NCBI GenBank assembly: GCA_016801845.1
Contig: CM028920.1
Coordinates: 6,837,001-6,901,000 of the forward strand
Direction of reading: 5' to 3'
Source of the DNA: Polydactylus sextarius
Lineage: Eukaryota > Chordata > Actinopteri > Polynemidae
Length of the DNA stretch: 64,000 nucleotides
Shown: positions 1-12,869 of the stretch, piece by piece
Numbering within the stretch: position 1 is the first letter of the stretch
How the letters are laid out: each line of letters begins with the position of its first letter
Notes under the pieces: model-generated
Told to the model about the DNA's origin: nothing
Seen by the model: the letters and a program-made list of their open reading frames with translations, nothing else
Database searches by the model: none
Made by a program: the position numbers and the translations under genes

Positions 1-1020
1 AAAGCGGCCTCACCAGTATAGTTATGACTGCATCATTGCCCAAAGTAAACCATGCAGATAAAGCGGTGATATTTGGACACACAAACCCAATCTGATCACT
101 TACAGACAACACTGTAGACAGTCTGTCTTAAGTTGGAATAATCTTTCTTCTTGGCCATCATTATTCACAGTCTGAATATCTGTCTAAGATCTCAGGTGTT
201 ACCCTGTTGAGATCCTATGCTTCTCTTTTTGACCCTGATGGTCATTTTGTCTTTGCTATTTTCTGTGAAAAGGGATTTTATTCAAAAATATTTTAAGTCT
301 CCCTCCTTCCCTGTTTCACCCTTCGAATAGTTTGAATCCTTCAATCCAAGAACAATTGGCCGCTGTGACAAAAGCAGAAAGAGGGAAAATGAAAGAAAAT
401 AAATTGATGGTGGAAAGATAACATACTTTGCAGACGTGGAGGTGGGGAGAAGATCAGCAAAGGTTTATAATGGCAGAAATAAATCATGTCGTGCTTGTTC
501 GTGTCAGAGTGTTGTTTGAATTTTAGTCTCCTTACATAAAGTTTGAAGAAAAGCCCTCGTTTGTCCCGACTGTTAGTGACAGAGGGGTGATTGAGGCTGA
601 AAGGGTGGTGTTGGGTTGCAGGTATAACGCTTCAGCTCATTTAATGAAGAAAAATAATGTTATCATACAAAAATAAGTAGCTCAAACTGTGCGGTAGAGC
701 TCTGACAAATGGCAGTGACGAATGTTCACAAAACAAAAGGCGGCTGGCGATGACAAGATGACTTAGACTGTAGGAGAATGGTTTCCATCTTTTACTTGAA
801 TTATAGATATTTCAAGCTGTTTTGTTTAAACTTTACTCCAATTCCAGGCACACTGAGCTAACATAGTCAGAGAAAAGAAATGTTGATAAAAAACGTTTGC
901 TGGAATCTAGGTTTTTTATTATTTTAGAAATTCCTGAAAAAAACAGACTTCTACTTGTATTAACCACTTCAACAAATCCGGTCCAAAGACAACCATATGA
1001 ACGATGACCCTGTCAAGGGT

Positions 1021-1083
1021 CCCCAATATCATCATTGGGGATGTTAGGCTGTTATGTTCTCTTGAAGACTTCTCTTCAAGAGA
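1021..1083. repeat. Two adjacent perfect short inverted repeats
   Basis: At 1021-1040 a 7 bp perfect stem (CCCCAAT/ATTGGGG) encloses a 6-base loop. Eighteen bases later, 1058-1067 pairs with 1074-1083 (a 10 bp stem built on TCTCTTGAAG) around a 6-base loop. Both are too short for a typical microRNA precursor. They could form small cruciforms or be coincidental. Confidence 0.5.
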
Positions 1084-1399
1084 TTCTTAAAGATAAATAT
1101 GGACTTCACTGCTCTGATAGCATTTGGGAGCTCATTCCGCAATCAGGGAACTACAAATGTGAACAGTTTGGACTGAGATTATCTTGTGTGCAGGAATAGC
1201 AGCGCCAAATGATGTTTCTTAGAAGAACACAATGGTTGAGAAGGAGCATAAACGTAAATGGCTGAGTTCAAGAACATGGGTTCAAACCCAGAAGTCATTC
1301 TGTGGGTGAGCATGAATAACTTGATTCACTTTTTGCCATAACTGGAGATTGGTAATTATGATTGGCAATTGCTAATATGTTACAACGATAACATAAAAT

Positions 1400-1600
1400 A
1401 AAGGGTCAAAAAGTTGGTCTAGTTCATTACATATTCAGGTCATCTATACCATTCTTAAGTGATAGTCTTCAACTTTGATTCAAACTTCTACTTTGTCTAA
1501 TTGATGAACTCACCTTTGTGGTCAAAAGTTACAGTCACTGTGACTCTACAAATGCAGCCTAAATCTCAAGAATTCTCACACCGATTAACTGCAGTTGGAC
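1400..1600 (-). repeat. Decayed dispersed repeat (GTCACAGTGACC family)
   Basis: Around 1515-1600 the text resembles, on the minus strand, a fish repeat that contains 'gaggtcacagtgacctttgacc' and recurs in this window near 3480-3740 and 21360-21470. The copy is strongly diverged and its limits are approximate. No coding remnant is visible. The family name is unknown to me. Confidence 0.4.
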
Positions 1601-2339
1601 TGGGTGTAGGTGGTGGAATGCAACAATGAGGTGGTGATTCTAGTTTTGCATGGTCAACTGTTGGACCTCTTGTTGTAATATGATGTGATGTGTGTGGTGT
1701 AATGTTGTTGTGCAGTACATGTTCTGAAGATGTGTCCAGATACTACAACATTGTGATAACTAGTAGATCATAAAATAATTTGAGAATAACTAAAAAAGTT
1801 GAACTTCAGAGAAACTTTAGACCAAATTTGTTAAATATCTAGAACAATTCTGTTGGACATTGTAATGCCGTGATGTCAGCAGACAGATGGTTTTATATTA
1901 GTGTAGCTATTTAGTTTTACAGTCCAATGCTAAAGAGTTGAATGACACAAAGCATTTTTAAACTTATGTAGCTTTCACACAGACATGCAGGCAGTTTTGG
2001 TCTTATTTGCCCAGATCACAAAACTTTGCATGGCCAGACTTGGGTGACAATATATTTTTTAATTTAGGTGAATCAATACTTTAACATCAACAGTTCTTGA
2101 CCTGAAAAACCTTCGTCTGTGCATTTGTGTTTCTGCTCTTTGTCCACAAGAGCTGATGTGATAATAAATCCCTGTACATAGACTCTCAGTGATCCTAAGC
2201 GTCTCTGTCCCCTGCTGTTGCCACTAACTTTATATACCTAGCAGTGGTATTCCTCCTACTTTGAAATTACCATGAAATGGCAGGTAATTTTTTATTGCTT
2301 TCTGCTAACAAGCCAAAACCTTGGCCTGTATGGCAGACC

Positions 2340-2760
2340 ATTTAGAAGTTAAAAAACAGCCCATGATTAATGATCACTGCGACATGTCTGAGCGAACCAA
2401 ATGGAGTGTGCATGTAAACGCTCCCCTGCCAAAGCCTTCACCCTCACACTTATTGTAATCATTACAGGGGAGAGAAAAAAAATTAGGGGGGGAACTGTAA
2501 TGGGTTAATTACACCACAATCGGCGGGTGTAGAAATGCAGACCTTTTTAATTATCTCCCTCCATCATTCGACACATTTCTATTATTTTCTTTCTCCTTTT
2601 TCTGCTCTCTGCTTTGACTGAGGTTCAATGCTGTAAAGGAAAATAGGGGGATAATTGGGTTCATCCATCTCTCTCTTTCAGAGCCCCCACTCCCACCTCT
2701 CGCACTACCTCTTCCTCTCTCCCCAGCTCCCACTCCCAACTTGTTTTACCTCCCTCTTGT
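2340..2760. promoter_or_regulatory. Candidate conserved non-coding element
   Basis: This block has fewer simple repeats than its surroundings and contains homeodomain-like cores (TTAATTA near 2504-2512, TTTTAATTATC near 2546-2556). An inverted repeat pairs CTCCCCTG at 2421-2428 with CAGGGGAG at 2465-2472. Such mixtures are typical of vertebrate enhancers, but conservation could not be tested here. The call is inference from composition. Confidence 0.3.
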
Positions 2761-3479
2761 CTGTTTGTGTCTAAATACCCTCTTTACTCTTGTTTTGTTT
2801 CAATCACTCCCCCTTCTTCTTCTGGCATACACTCACTCCAGTTGCTGCTCTCTTGTGATTTGGAGCCAGTGAGAAGAAAGGGCCAACATGCTGTGGCTGC
2901 TCTACAGCATTTGTTTTTAATGTCCTTAGAAATGAAATTACTTCAAACTCAGAATAATTGGACTTCGGTAAATATACAAATGTGTTTCTTAACCAAGGTA
3001 GATCTGGCACCTCGCATTAAACGATTTGTTCAAGAACTTGCCATATTGGTGTAACATGGTAATGAAAATCAGAGGTTTGTGAAGGTATGCTCTGAAATCT
3101 GGATTTGGTGTTTTGTGTCTCCCTTCCAGTTTTGTTTGTAACCAACCATAGAAAATCCTGATCCAGAGACTGGGGCACAGCCTGAACAGAGCCACCACCA
3201 CAAGTCTTAAAAACAGGTTTAGTTGAGAAGTTAACATCTGTCAACCAAGACCTTTCTACTTTGAGTTAAGATGTGTGAAGATCTTGGTCATCTCTCCTGC
3301 GGAGTAGGTCAGGGTATGAATTAGAGTGTCAGTATTTGTAGTTGTTGCAAGACAAAATATAGAGTCTAAGCTGCCAAACTGATCTGGGTCCGATACAGAT
3401 TAGTTCACTTGGACCCAAGGATGAACCTGTTATCTGATATCAAAGCAGATTCTGATTCTGAAATTCTAAAATTTAACTG
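2761..3479. other. Unassigned non-coding DNA
   Basis: Open frames of up to 95 codons occur on both strands over the same bases. They have no recognisable domain and are most simply chance. I see nothing else. Confidence 0.55.
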
Positions 3480-3740
3480 ATTAGATTTTGCAAATGTCAA
3501 AGGTCACTGAGACCTCAGAAAACATATTTATTTTAACTTCATCAACACGTGATCTTTAAAATGTAACACAAACATTCACTAGGCCTAAACAGATAATTAC
3601 TTAGATGTTGGTGGCTAAAGGTCAAAAGTCAATGTCACTGTGACCTCACAAATGTGTTTGGCTGCCAGTCAATATACTTTAATAATAACACTTGATCTCC
3701 AGAAATTTTAGGAACTCCTGTATCTGTTCTTCTATGCAGG
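3480..3740 (-). repeat. Decayed dispersed repeat (GTCACAGTGACC family)
   Basis: The segment contains 'caaaagtcaatgtcactgtg' followed by an 'acctcacaaatgtg' motif, and 'gtcaaaggtcactgagacc'. These match the minus strand of the repeat also seen at about 1515-1600 and 21360-21470. The copy is diverged, its ends are approximate, and it does not code. Confidence 0.45.
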
Positions 3741-3929
3741 CTTGTACCTTTGACTTTTACTCTATTCTCTGTCTGCTACACAATCTTCCAGCATTTCTTC
3801 CTTCCCTCCCTCCATTCATCCACTCTTATCCCAGAGACAGGGGGATTACCTGATCTGTATAATGTGACATGAGACGTGTGGCCCCGTGATGCCCCTGGAG
3901 ATTGCTCACACTCCTCCTAATGAAACAAA

Positions 3930-3959
3930 CTCTCTCTCTCTTTCACACTCACACTCACA

Positions 3960-4019
<60 letters not shown>
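3930..4019. repeat. Compound (CT)n(CA)n microsatellite
   Basis: Two CT runs are followed by an uninterrupted CA run from 3970 to about 4017 (about 24 units). A short open frame crossing it reads as Thr-His repeats and is an artefact. Confidence 0.97.
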
Positions 4020-4020
<1 letters not shown>

Positions 4021-4794
4021 GCTCCATGTCAAAAACACTCCCAGCAATGATTTCTTGGTGCTTTGCAATCACACCAGTCTGACATTCACTAAAGCTTTTA
4101 ATCTCTGCACATTAATGAAGTGTCCCGTCTAATTTCCCTGTTCCTCTGATGATCAGGAGGTGGAGGAAGGACAGAGAACGGTCAGAGGGAAAATCAGCAG
4201 CAGCAGCTATATGTTGGCTGATAGACATTTAGGAGAGAAGACAGCAGCTTCCCACTCACAGGTGGATTGTGGTATTTGTCCTGGACTATCCATAAGAACA
4301 GCAAGGAGGGCTAAAATTGTTAGCTCAATAGTAGCATCACACTGCTAAAAGTGGACTTGACTGAAAATAAGTCAATGTTATAAGTGACACCTATGTTGTC
4401 TGTCTTCTATGAAGAAATCTTTTGTAATAAAACGCTTATAAAAGCCACATTCATTCACACAAAAACAGTCACTAATTCATCACTGCATATGGATCATAAC
4501 ACCCTGCAAATATAGAACAAGAGCAACAATGATGCTGCAAGTTGTATAGAGAACTAAGTTAGTACTTGGCTCATTTGGGACCATCCTTGGGTCATTTTCA
4601 CTCATCACTGCTGAGTGGTTTATATATTTTCCAGTTATAGGTGCTAAAAGTAAGTCACAGTGGTTGCTTGCAAGGAACAGGTGGTAACTGTCACTCGCAA
4701 ATAGCATTAGCTATTGTTCGTTACATGACATTGCTTCTGAATAGTAAAAAATAGTAGGCACAAAGTATAGCTAGCGCTGTGTGAATGTCAACTG
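4020..4794. other. Unassigned non-coding DNA
   Basis: No gene, RNA or recognisable repeat was found between the CA microsatellite and the SINE tail at 4795. Confidence 0.55.
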
Positions 4795-4862
4795 TAGGGT
4801 GGCTTTGAGTGTTGATTAGAAGACTACAAAAGTGCTATATAAATGCATTGTGTATTTATTCA
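4795..4862 (+). mobile_element. SINE 3' tail fragment
   Basis: The string 'gctttgagtgttgatta' followed by 'gtgctatataaatgca' matches the 3' tail of a common teleost SINE, whose copies end in 'aaagcgctatataaatgca'. Only the tail is present. A related tail ends the fragment at 32560-32795. Confidence 0.6.
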
Positions 4863-5315
4863 TTCATTCTGCTAGCTGGTTAGCAAGCTAACTGAAAAAA
4901 GTGATAAAATGCCATCAAAACAAGTTACCATTTGAGTGCCTTTCTAGCAAAGTTTGATGCTTGACTCACTGCATTTCTGCAATATTGTTGAGTAAACATC
5001 TGCTAATGCTAATGTGGCCACGTAGCAACAGCTGAAACTTACCATCTTTAATTTTCTGGATTGTGTGCTGGATTGTTTTCTTAATTTTTTTTTTTTTTTT
5101 TTTTAATCTGCAGCATATTTTTTTTGCAAGTGTGCTTCTTTATGCACTTTGCTTTTTTCTGTGTTGGGCGAACACAACTGGCATGAGTTTCCCAATGTCT
5201 GTCTGGCAGACGTTCATATTAGGTCCCTGTTATGATGAATTAATACTCATAATAAGGTGATTACCTAGTGTAACTCATAAATCTCCCCGATACACACAAA
5301 ATAATTAAACCCAAG

Positions 5316-5319
<4 letters not shown>

Positions 5320-5355
<36 letters not shown>
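5320..5355. repeat. (TA)18 microsatellite
   Basis: This is an uninterrupted TA dinucleotide run. A poly-T run lies upstream at about 5086-5104. Confidence 0.97.
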
Positions 5356-5358
<3 letters not shown>

Positions 5359-7359
5359 CATGCATATAGACCTTTTCATGCTTTAAACAAATTCTAATCA
5401 CTATGAAATTATGCATTTTCACAGAGGCGTGTTTTGTTCTGGCTATAGTCACAGACATTGACTCAGGAACCATATTACTTTTTATTTGAATGGCACATGG
5501 ATCGTATTTGAGAGCAGGTAAAAAAGGTGTAACTAAACTAAACAAATCATCTGAATTAAATAGGCAAGCAGGTAGCGGCTTATGGCAGGTGACCCTTATT
5601 GATTTATCCACTGAAAACAATTTTTACTGGCACAGAGCTCTTGGCAGGTGGGGGTCTGGTTATGTGTATCATCTTTTTATATATCAAGTGTGTGGGTGTT
5701 GGTTAGAGAACCAGCCTGAGCCTGCGCTGAGTAGCAGAAACCCACTCTTGTGCCCAACTCAGCAGAAGAAACACAATGAAAACATTCAGCTGTGCTCCTC
5801 AAGATTGTTTTTGGCCACAGAAACCCTGTAGGAGGAAACACAAGCCCACCTCTATACTACTTTGTGTCTGCTGAAATGTATGGATTTATTTTCTTTTTTT
5901 TTTCCTGTCTGCGGTGGGACTCGTGCAGTGTGCCAAATATTATTTAATTAAAACTTCACCTTACAGGACAGCGCAATCGCAACAATTCCGCACACCCCCC
6001 GATCGTGACGAGGAAAAAGAAATTAATTGCTTAACTTTCATTATTGATACAGTATTTAGTGTTTTAAGTGGGCTTTGGCGCTGCTCGTGTTAGCGATGGT
6101 GACGACAGTGGAAAAATGAAGCTGGGCTTGGTGTTTTTCAGTCTGCGAGGCCTTGTCCTGGGCAGCGCTGTGGTCAGACCTCAGTCCATAGAAAGTGATG
6201 ATTAGTTTGTCTTAGCTGACCGCTGACCAGAGGAATCCACAGGAGTTCCAGTAAGTGGGGCTTTAGACACTGAGGAGAAGATTAGTGTTTAATTTCACTG
6301 TGTAACCACCTCTATCTGCCTAAATTTACTCTTTCTCTCTAACACACACAGTCAGGGAATCTTACGGGCTTGAAAAATTCAACAATCACTGCTTACAAGA
6401 TCTCTCTTACATTTTTATGAGCAATCAGAATCCAAACATGGATGTCCCAAGTCAGGGGAAGCAATCATATCTTGACCCAGATTGCAGACCACCTCTTAAA
6501 ACATCATGTTCTAATGTGTTCTACCACTGTTAGCTTCAGTTTGATTTGAAGATAATTACAAACTGCATGGTAAGACCAGGTGTGAACAGGGGTTTTTCAT
6601 AATGTTGCATTGCCAACCCTAACCCTGACCCTTCAAATTAAAGTTTGATTCTCATTCAGTTTCAACACTGCAAAGCCCAAATCTGTATAGTCGCCTCCTT
6701 TTCCTCTTCTAGTGCATCCAAGCCTCAGATATCTGAATTCAACCTTTCTGAAGTTGACGTGAAGAGACGACGCCTCAAACCTTCATTTGGGTTTAACTCT
6801 TTCATGCATAGTGGTCACTACAGCAGACCACTGTTTGATAACTGTTCTTGTCTATGTGTTGATAAATTACCTGATGTCATGCACAAGTTCAGTGTTATGG
6901 CTGATTAATAATGCAGTTATACCACCAACACCTGCACAAGCACAATGAACCAACAGGCCAGAAGCCAGATGTAACATCAACGTCAACCCCTCAAAACTTT
7001 GGAGTTGAAGGTAACTTTAAAGGAGAACTAACTGTTCAACTGTTGTGGTCACTTTCTAGAATTTATTGCAAGATGTGACTGATAAGTTACTGGTCCCTTT
7101 AACATTTCCTTATTTTCAGTAACAACTGAAATCAGGAAGAAAAACTGACTCCCAAACCAATTCACAGTGTGATTTTAGATGTAAATCACTTCTACCTGAA
7201 CACATCTTAGGCCAGTAGACTACAACACTAGACTCAGTATATTCTCTCTTGTCACTGCCATGCCTTTAGATTGTTTCACAGTACCATTTTTTGGCTTTAT
7301 ATCAAACTTTCTCTACAATATAAAGTGTATGTGTCTGTGTTGATCATCATCCATCAGAC
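5356..7359. other. Unassigned non-coding DNA
   Basis: No gene is recognised. Part of 5900-6250 is CpG-containing and free of simple repeats and could be functional, but there is nothing specific to name. Confidence 0.5.
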
Positions 7360-7765
7360 TAGAGTTCAAAACATCCCCCTCCCCTGAGTCGGATCCAGCC
7401 CGGAGCCTCATTACCTGTACCTGTCTGTCTGCCTGTGGGTACAGTCCATCTGACTGTCTGACAGCGTCTGCGCCACCGCCGACTGCTATTCAGGATTAAT
7501 GAGAGCCAATGAAAGCAGTCCCCACCCCGCCCCCACCTTTTCCCTCCTGTTCTCCCCCTGCCCGGGCTGATGCCGAAGCCAAGGCCGGCCATAGGCCTCA
7601 TTATTAAAAGCAACGGCCAGGACTCAGGCCCTGTCTGTACAAACACACAGCGACGGAGCTGGAAGGGAAAGGGAAACCGGCTCACGGGGGGATGAGGTTT
7701 CAATAAACGTCAGCCAGCTTCAGCTCTGTTTGGACTGCAAATTATTGCTAGCTGATGCTCTATTA
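7360..7765. promoter_or_regulatory. Candidate conserved non-coding element, GC-richer
   Basis: This is one of the most GC-rich stretches of the window. It is free of simple repeats, with an AGGATTAATGAG homeodomain/Otx-like core near 7492-7503 and an ATTATTAAAAGC core near 7600-7612. A 114-codon minus-strand frame crosses it, but I recognise no domain in it and its composition follows the GC content. Enhancer function is inferred from composition and motifs only. Confidence 0.35.
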
Positions 7766-7784
7766 TTTTACAACCAAAGATCGC

Positions 7785-7870
7785 TGTTGAGAGAAAGGTA
7801 GAAGGGGAGGAAAGAGAAAGAGAGAGCAGCCGGGAGGGAGGAAAAGAAACTCTGGAAGGGCGCCTAAGGG
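7785..7870. repeat. Polypurine tract
   Basis: A GA-rich run on the plus strand is interrupted by only a few pyrimidines. It is low complexity and non-coding. Confidence 0.7.
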
Positions 7871-9068
7871 GAAAAAGGGTTAGTGAATACTATAATAATC
7901 TTTAAAAATATTACTGGAGCAGCCGCAGCTTAAGCTAAGAATAGGCTGGAGAGAGCAAAGTGCCTGTGGATGATTCCAGTGTAGATAGGAGAAGTAGGAA
8001 GCAAGGAGAGAAGAAGAAGGGGGAAAAAGTGAGTGAGGAGAAAACGGGAAAGTCATGTGAGAGGGTTATAAAATCAACACCTTCAGTAAACATAACTTAC
8101 AGCTGGCTCATTACTTCTGCTGGGAAAAGATACATTTCCCCCCCCAAAAAAAAAAAAAAATCCAAATGTGTAACAGTCCATCGCTCTTACGCTCAAACAC
8201 ACAAGGCAAAAACGATAAAGGCCATCGACTCAATTCACCGTCATCCATCAGTTCTCAGGTGCTGCAGAGCAAACATGGCGCAAATGAACTGGAAATGGAG
8301 CTGAAAGTTGAAACTGCTTCACTTCACTGACACTGTGCGGCATATTTGACCTGGGAAACACCTGGCAAACAACAAATGCTCTTAAAATGTATTATAGCAT
8401 TTTCACTAAACTTCACTAAGCTTACACAGTCCGTAACAGTGGATAGTGTCAGTGGAAACTCGATTTAAAGGTGTTTTTTGAGGCATTTCCTTCAGGCATG
8501 TTACTGAGATAGAGCAGAGCTGCAGGTGCACACTAAAGTCTCTCTTCAGTGTTCTCTGCCTGTTATCTGTAATAACATTTCAACTGTGCCACAGAACACT
8601 CAGACTGTTCTCGCAGCCTCTGTTTTCTGAAAGAACGCCAAAATATCTAAAGCCTAAAAGCTGCGTTACTCTGGGGGGAAGTCACTCGGTTGGTCTGAGC
8701 AACCACTTCGCTCCAGACTGAAACATCTCAACTCAACAACTGCCCATTGTACAGACACTCGTCCACAGAGCAGGAATCCTCCTGACTTTTGTCCAAGGAG
8801 CAAATCTGTCAGCAGCGAAAGCACCCTTGGTTAAAGTTCGGGGTAAAAATGTAACCTCAACCGAGCACTGTGATCACCAACAGATAACCTCAAAAAGCTA
8901 CTACACCTCTGCCTAAATTGTGAAAACTCATAGATCTCAACTCAAGTCAACTCAATACCTCAACAACTTATCTATTTTCTTTAACAAGATTTGAACTGTC
9001 TGTTGATGAAAGTGATGAAAAAGTCTAAACATCTCCCACATAACATAACAAAACTAAACACAGGTTAG
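7871..9068. other. Unassigned non-coding DNA
   Basis: It contains a C9/A15 homopolymer junction near 8138-8161. No coding or RNA feature is recognised. A 114-codon plus-strand frame at 7960-8304 crosses the homopolymer and is lysine-rich low complexity, so it is not taken as a gene. Confidence 0.5.
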
Positions 9069-9176
<108 letters not shown>

Positions 9177-9339
9177 TACAATGTGCTCGTATGTTCTTGG
9201 CAAATATGTACATTAACAAAAAATCTTCATTATGTTAATAAAAAACAAAACCTTTGGCAAGTTAGTGTATACTATGTATTGCCCATATATAGGAGCAAGA
9301 TACTGAACCTCAGTATGATATACAAAAAAGTTAATTTGC

Positions 9340-9560
9340 TATTTACTTTGTATTAAGCACTAATTAGCGAATGTTAGCATTCTTGCGATGCTAAACTGTG
9401 GTGGCTAACATCATAAGCATTCTGTCTGCTAATTCTCAGCATGTTAGCTTTATTACTGTGGACGTGTAAGCATGCTGACATTACCATGAGCCTGGCTGAG
9501 CTATTAGCACGACTGTAAAGTTTTAGCTTCACCTCTGAGCTGACTTAATATCCCAATCTT
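9340..9560. repeat. Dispersed teleost repeat fragment with TTAGCAT motifs
   Basis: It is dense in 'gttagcat/atgctaa' motifs and contains 'gagcctggctgagctatta' followed by 'gcacgactgtaaag'. This resembles a widespread teleost repeat with gctagcatggctgta in the same place. It is non-coding, its ends are approximate, and the family name is not known to me. Confidence 0.45.
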
Positions 9561-9860
9561 ATGTGAAAGTGAAGTACTTATTGCACAGATGCTAAACTAG
9601 TCCGTAAAATATCATCTCTGACCAAATAGTAACAGATAAAGGTCAATCTTGGGTTTGCAGGTAGACTGTGTTAAGTTCTGTCATAACCACGCAGCCTTGA
9701 TAAAGTCCTGAAATTCTTGCAGACATATATTTGCAGCAGATTTGTGGCGCTCCTTCAGGCTGCTGTGGTCAATAGCGTTTAAGAACCGCTGACATTTAAC
9801 AGGCATCTGCGCTGGTTAACACGAATCTGCGTGGATGTTCACAAACTAACCTGATCCGAG

Positions 9861-9880
9861 CAAAAAAAAAAAAAAAAAAA
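9861..9880. repeat. Poly-A run
   Basis: A run of about 19 A residues follows 'gatccgagc'. No transposon body is recognisable directly upstream. Confidence 0.85.
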
Positions 9881-10004
9881 ACATGCATGTGTTTAAGCCT
9901 TGTTTGCATTGTGTCTGTGTGTGTGTGGTTGTAAAGATTTTAATGCATCAGTGCATGTGTGTCTTATGTCCCCATTTTCATAACACCACCCCTCCCCGTA
10001 AAAC

Positions 10005-10440
10005 AGGTTTAAAAAGTCATCTAGCTGACAGGGGAGGGCAGTTTTCTTACCTCAATAAAATTATCTTGGATTTTAGTGTTTGCCTAACACTCTTGTACCA
10101 GTTTAATATTCGGGCACGCTCCTCCACTTTGAGTTGGGGGAGGAAAAAAAAGGTGTAACTTATAATGGGCTTGGCCTCGACGGCAATTCCTGCAGCTGAA
10201 TTAAAATGCAACATTATATGGCTTGGCCAAGGTTAGTCCGTGTTAGCCGGGGCGCTGTTACGGGCACTTTTCGAGCCTCTCAATTGTGGTAATAAATTGA
10301 GTCTGATGGCTAATTTTAGGTGAAACCCAATACCCCTGCCTAAACTATGAGCCAGAGGGGACCATTTAATCAAAATATGTCTGGCACTGCCGCCAATACA
10401 GAAACAAGCTGCGAAAAAAAAAAGAGAAAAGATTTTAGAG
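10005..10440. promoter_or_regulatory. Candidate conserved non-coding element
   Basis: A simple-repeat-free block holds an inverted TTGGCC/GGCCAA arrangement near 10170-10230, homeodomain-like AATTAAAATG and GGCTAATTTTAGG cores, and CpG dinucleotides spread through it. It is unlike the surrounding AT-rich repeats. Its composition suggests a developmental enhancer, but conservation is untested. Confidence 0.35.
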
Positions 10441-10859
10441 TAAATATATATTTTACTGAAATTTGTTTTAAGAGATACTGTACCTTCTGTCAGTCAAGTG
10501 GAAAGAGTTAACAGACTGTGGGAGGTAACAATCTGTGACTTAAAATCCTAAATATCCACTTGGCTGGTAAAATAGTGAAAGCAGCAGTTAAACCGGCTGT
10601 CAAATCCAGTAAATTGGGCTTGAGTACAACACTTCTATACGTCTATATATCTGTCATTTCACCAGGACAGTCCGTGCTTTGAGTAAATTAAATGTAAAAC
10701 ATTCCTTATTGCGGAATTTCGAAGCTAATCCTCGGTTAATACAATCCAGGAAGTGATATTTGTTTAGTTTTCACACCACAAGATAAAAATCAGCAGATAT
10801 CTGTAAAGGAATAAAACAATTCAATCCTTGCAGTAGAATCAAAAAATGTGCTTTTAACA

Positions 10860-11275
10860 TCCAATCCGTTCCCCTAACACCCACTAAATCACTCTGTGAA
10901 AGTATCTCTCAATTAGCAGGGGAGCAAAAAGATCTCCAGAGCGGCGTCCGGTTCGCAGCCTTCGCCCGTGTGCCAAGAGCCACATTCTCTGAGCCGCAAT
11001 CAGCGACACTCACAATAAACGGGCTGATATTTAATCATTAGGCGAGAAAGCAGCGGCACAGCGGACGTCTCTAATCTGCTCCCGCCGCCGCTGAAAAAGG
11101 GGGAGAAGAAAAAAGAAAAGAAAAAGTTGCACGGCACGCAAGAGTGGAAGCCGTGAACTCTGTGTGTCAGCCTCAACAAGCGCACCTCTGGGGTTTTCGG
11201 TGGCAGACCCAAGAGGGGTAACGTTGCATAGCAGGAGGCCTCGGCATGCCATTGCAATTAATGTATTGTCTTACT
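10860..11275. promoter_or_regulatory. Candidate conserved non-coding element, CpG-richer
   Basis: This is GC- and CpG-richer than its neighbours, with CTCAATTAGCAGG near 10908-10920, an ATATTTAATCATTAGGCG core near 11026-11045 and no simple repeats until a short GA tract at 11096-11125. Two overlapping minus-strand frames (85 and 73 codons) have no domain. Regulatory role is inferred. Confidence 0.35.
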
Positions 11276-11959
11276 TAATAAGATGGAAATGTTGAAATGA
11301 TTAGTGAAGACTGTGGTTGTGCACTCTGGGGTTGGTTCGAGGGTTAGTTACCAAAGTGCTGAGGTGCTCATACCTGCTGCTGAGCTGCCCCGGTAAAGAC
11401 GGATACAGGTTTCTACTGGACATACAGACCTAATACTGTTAAACAAGTTAAACATCAACTGTAGTAACAGCTGATGGTCAAACAATAACAGATAACTCTG
11501 ATTATGTTCTATATGTTCCGTGATTCCAATAAAATCCAATGAAAATACAATTAAAGTCAATTTTACAGTCATTTCAATGCACATATAGTATGTTTGAAAC
11601 AATAGAACAGATCATGATCAGTTGTTGCATATTTCACCTCTTTCAACTTTTAATCTAAACATTTCAAGGTTAAATAAAATAACAATATACATTTCTTAGT
11701 TTCCTAACGAGAGGTCAAAGATTGTGTCGCTGATCCGCCTCTGCCCCACCTGCCGCCATGTTTGAGGCCCGACAGTGGTTCAATCCAACTCCATACCATA
11801 TTATCACAGCTGCTAATTATCTGAACAATCACAACAGATAACAGAAGTAATCCAAATCACAAATTACAAGACTTCCAAATTTTTTAACCAAACTTGCTCA
11901 AACATTCCAGTCCCTGATTGCTTAAAATATAGCAATTATAAAAACTAATAAATAGAACT
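11276..11959. other. Unassigned non-coding DNA
   Basis: AT-rich with no feature recognised, except a short CpG-containing stretch near 11700-11780 that might belong to a regulatory block. Confidence 0.5.
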
Positions 11960-12110
11960 GTGTTATTCTCCAGCATAACACAGAGCTCCATTACTATTAA
12001 AATCACAGCGCCCAGCCACACCTTTGCACCAGGTCGTAACATGATTAATTATAATGAACATGGGCACTGAATTTATTTTTATATAAAGTTAATATCACAG
12101 ATACTGTGCA
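11960..12110. promoter_or_regulatory. Candidate conserved non-coding element with homeodomain sites
   Basis: The block contains 'atgattaattataatg' near 12041-12056, two overlapping paired homeodomain cores, preceded by a C-rich segment (cagcgcccagccacacc). Paired TAAT cores next to GC-rich boxes are common in vertebrate developmental enhancers. This is pattern recognition only. Confidence 0.35.
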
Positions 12111-12869
12111 GATGTTATAAAATACTCTGCCACTGAAAATAGTCCCGCTAATATACACATTTCCATTTTCTTTATAAAAGGTTTTTATTTATTTTTATTT
12201 TTTTGGGTGTCTTTGCCTTTTGAAAGTCTAACAGTTTTAGTATAGTGGCATATAGTAAAGTTACTATAGTAAGAGAGCCATACATAGGCTGTGGGATAAA
12301 AAACTAAATAATGATGAGACTAATGCAGATCTTGTATTTTCCATTTTAAATGGCTTTTGAAAAAACAGATTATTATTCTTTAAAAACATGTTGGTGCAGA
12401 AACATCAGTCAAACCAACATAGTTTTGTTTTTAATTCCAATCCGAAGTTCCTGTGGTTTTATAAATATACTAAACATATTTATGCAGAACCAGGGGGAAA
12501 CGTGTAAACAAAATGCATGGTTCATGGGTTTCCATTTGATGCTCTGTGCTGTTATGCAGATGGAGGAAAATATAGGGCTATAGAATGATATAACATGAAC
12601 TATAACCATTTAAACACAGATACACAGATATCAGAATACAAACATGTCAAATATTTCTTTTTTAACAAACTATAACACAAAACTATTTGGTCATTAAAGC
12701 TCATACGGTTCATTTTAAGCATTAAAATCTTTTTTTGACTGTTTGACTGTATGAGGAACTGCTATTGCCCAATTACAGCTTGGTAAGTTGGTAATAAATT
12801 CTGAGAGTGTGGCGCAGTGCTGAGATATAGAGCAGTAAAGATTTGACATATCAGCTGGCAAAGCTGTTA
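12111..12869. other. Unassigned AT-rich DNA
   Basis: Frames of 66-77 codons occur on both strands over 12350-12609 without any domain. Nothing else is seen. Confidence 0.5.

Larger units (their letters stand above)
1..2339. other. Unassigned non-coding DNA, AT-rich
   Basis: No coding potential or RNA gene is visible. It contains two small perfect hairpins (1021-1083) and a decayed dispersed repeat (about 1400-1600), listed separately. The rest shows nothing I can assign. Confidence 0.6.

Noticed and set aside
1278..1290. B-box-like GGTTCAAACCC
   Set aside because: No A box at a proper distance, no cloverleaf and no SINE body were found.
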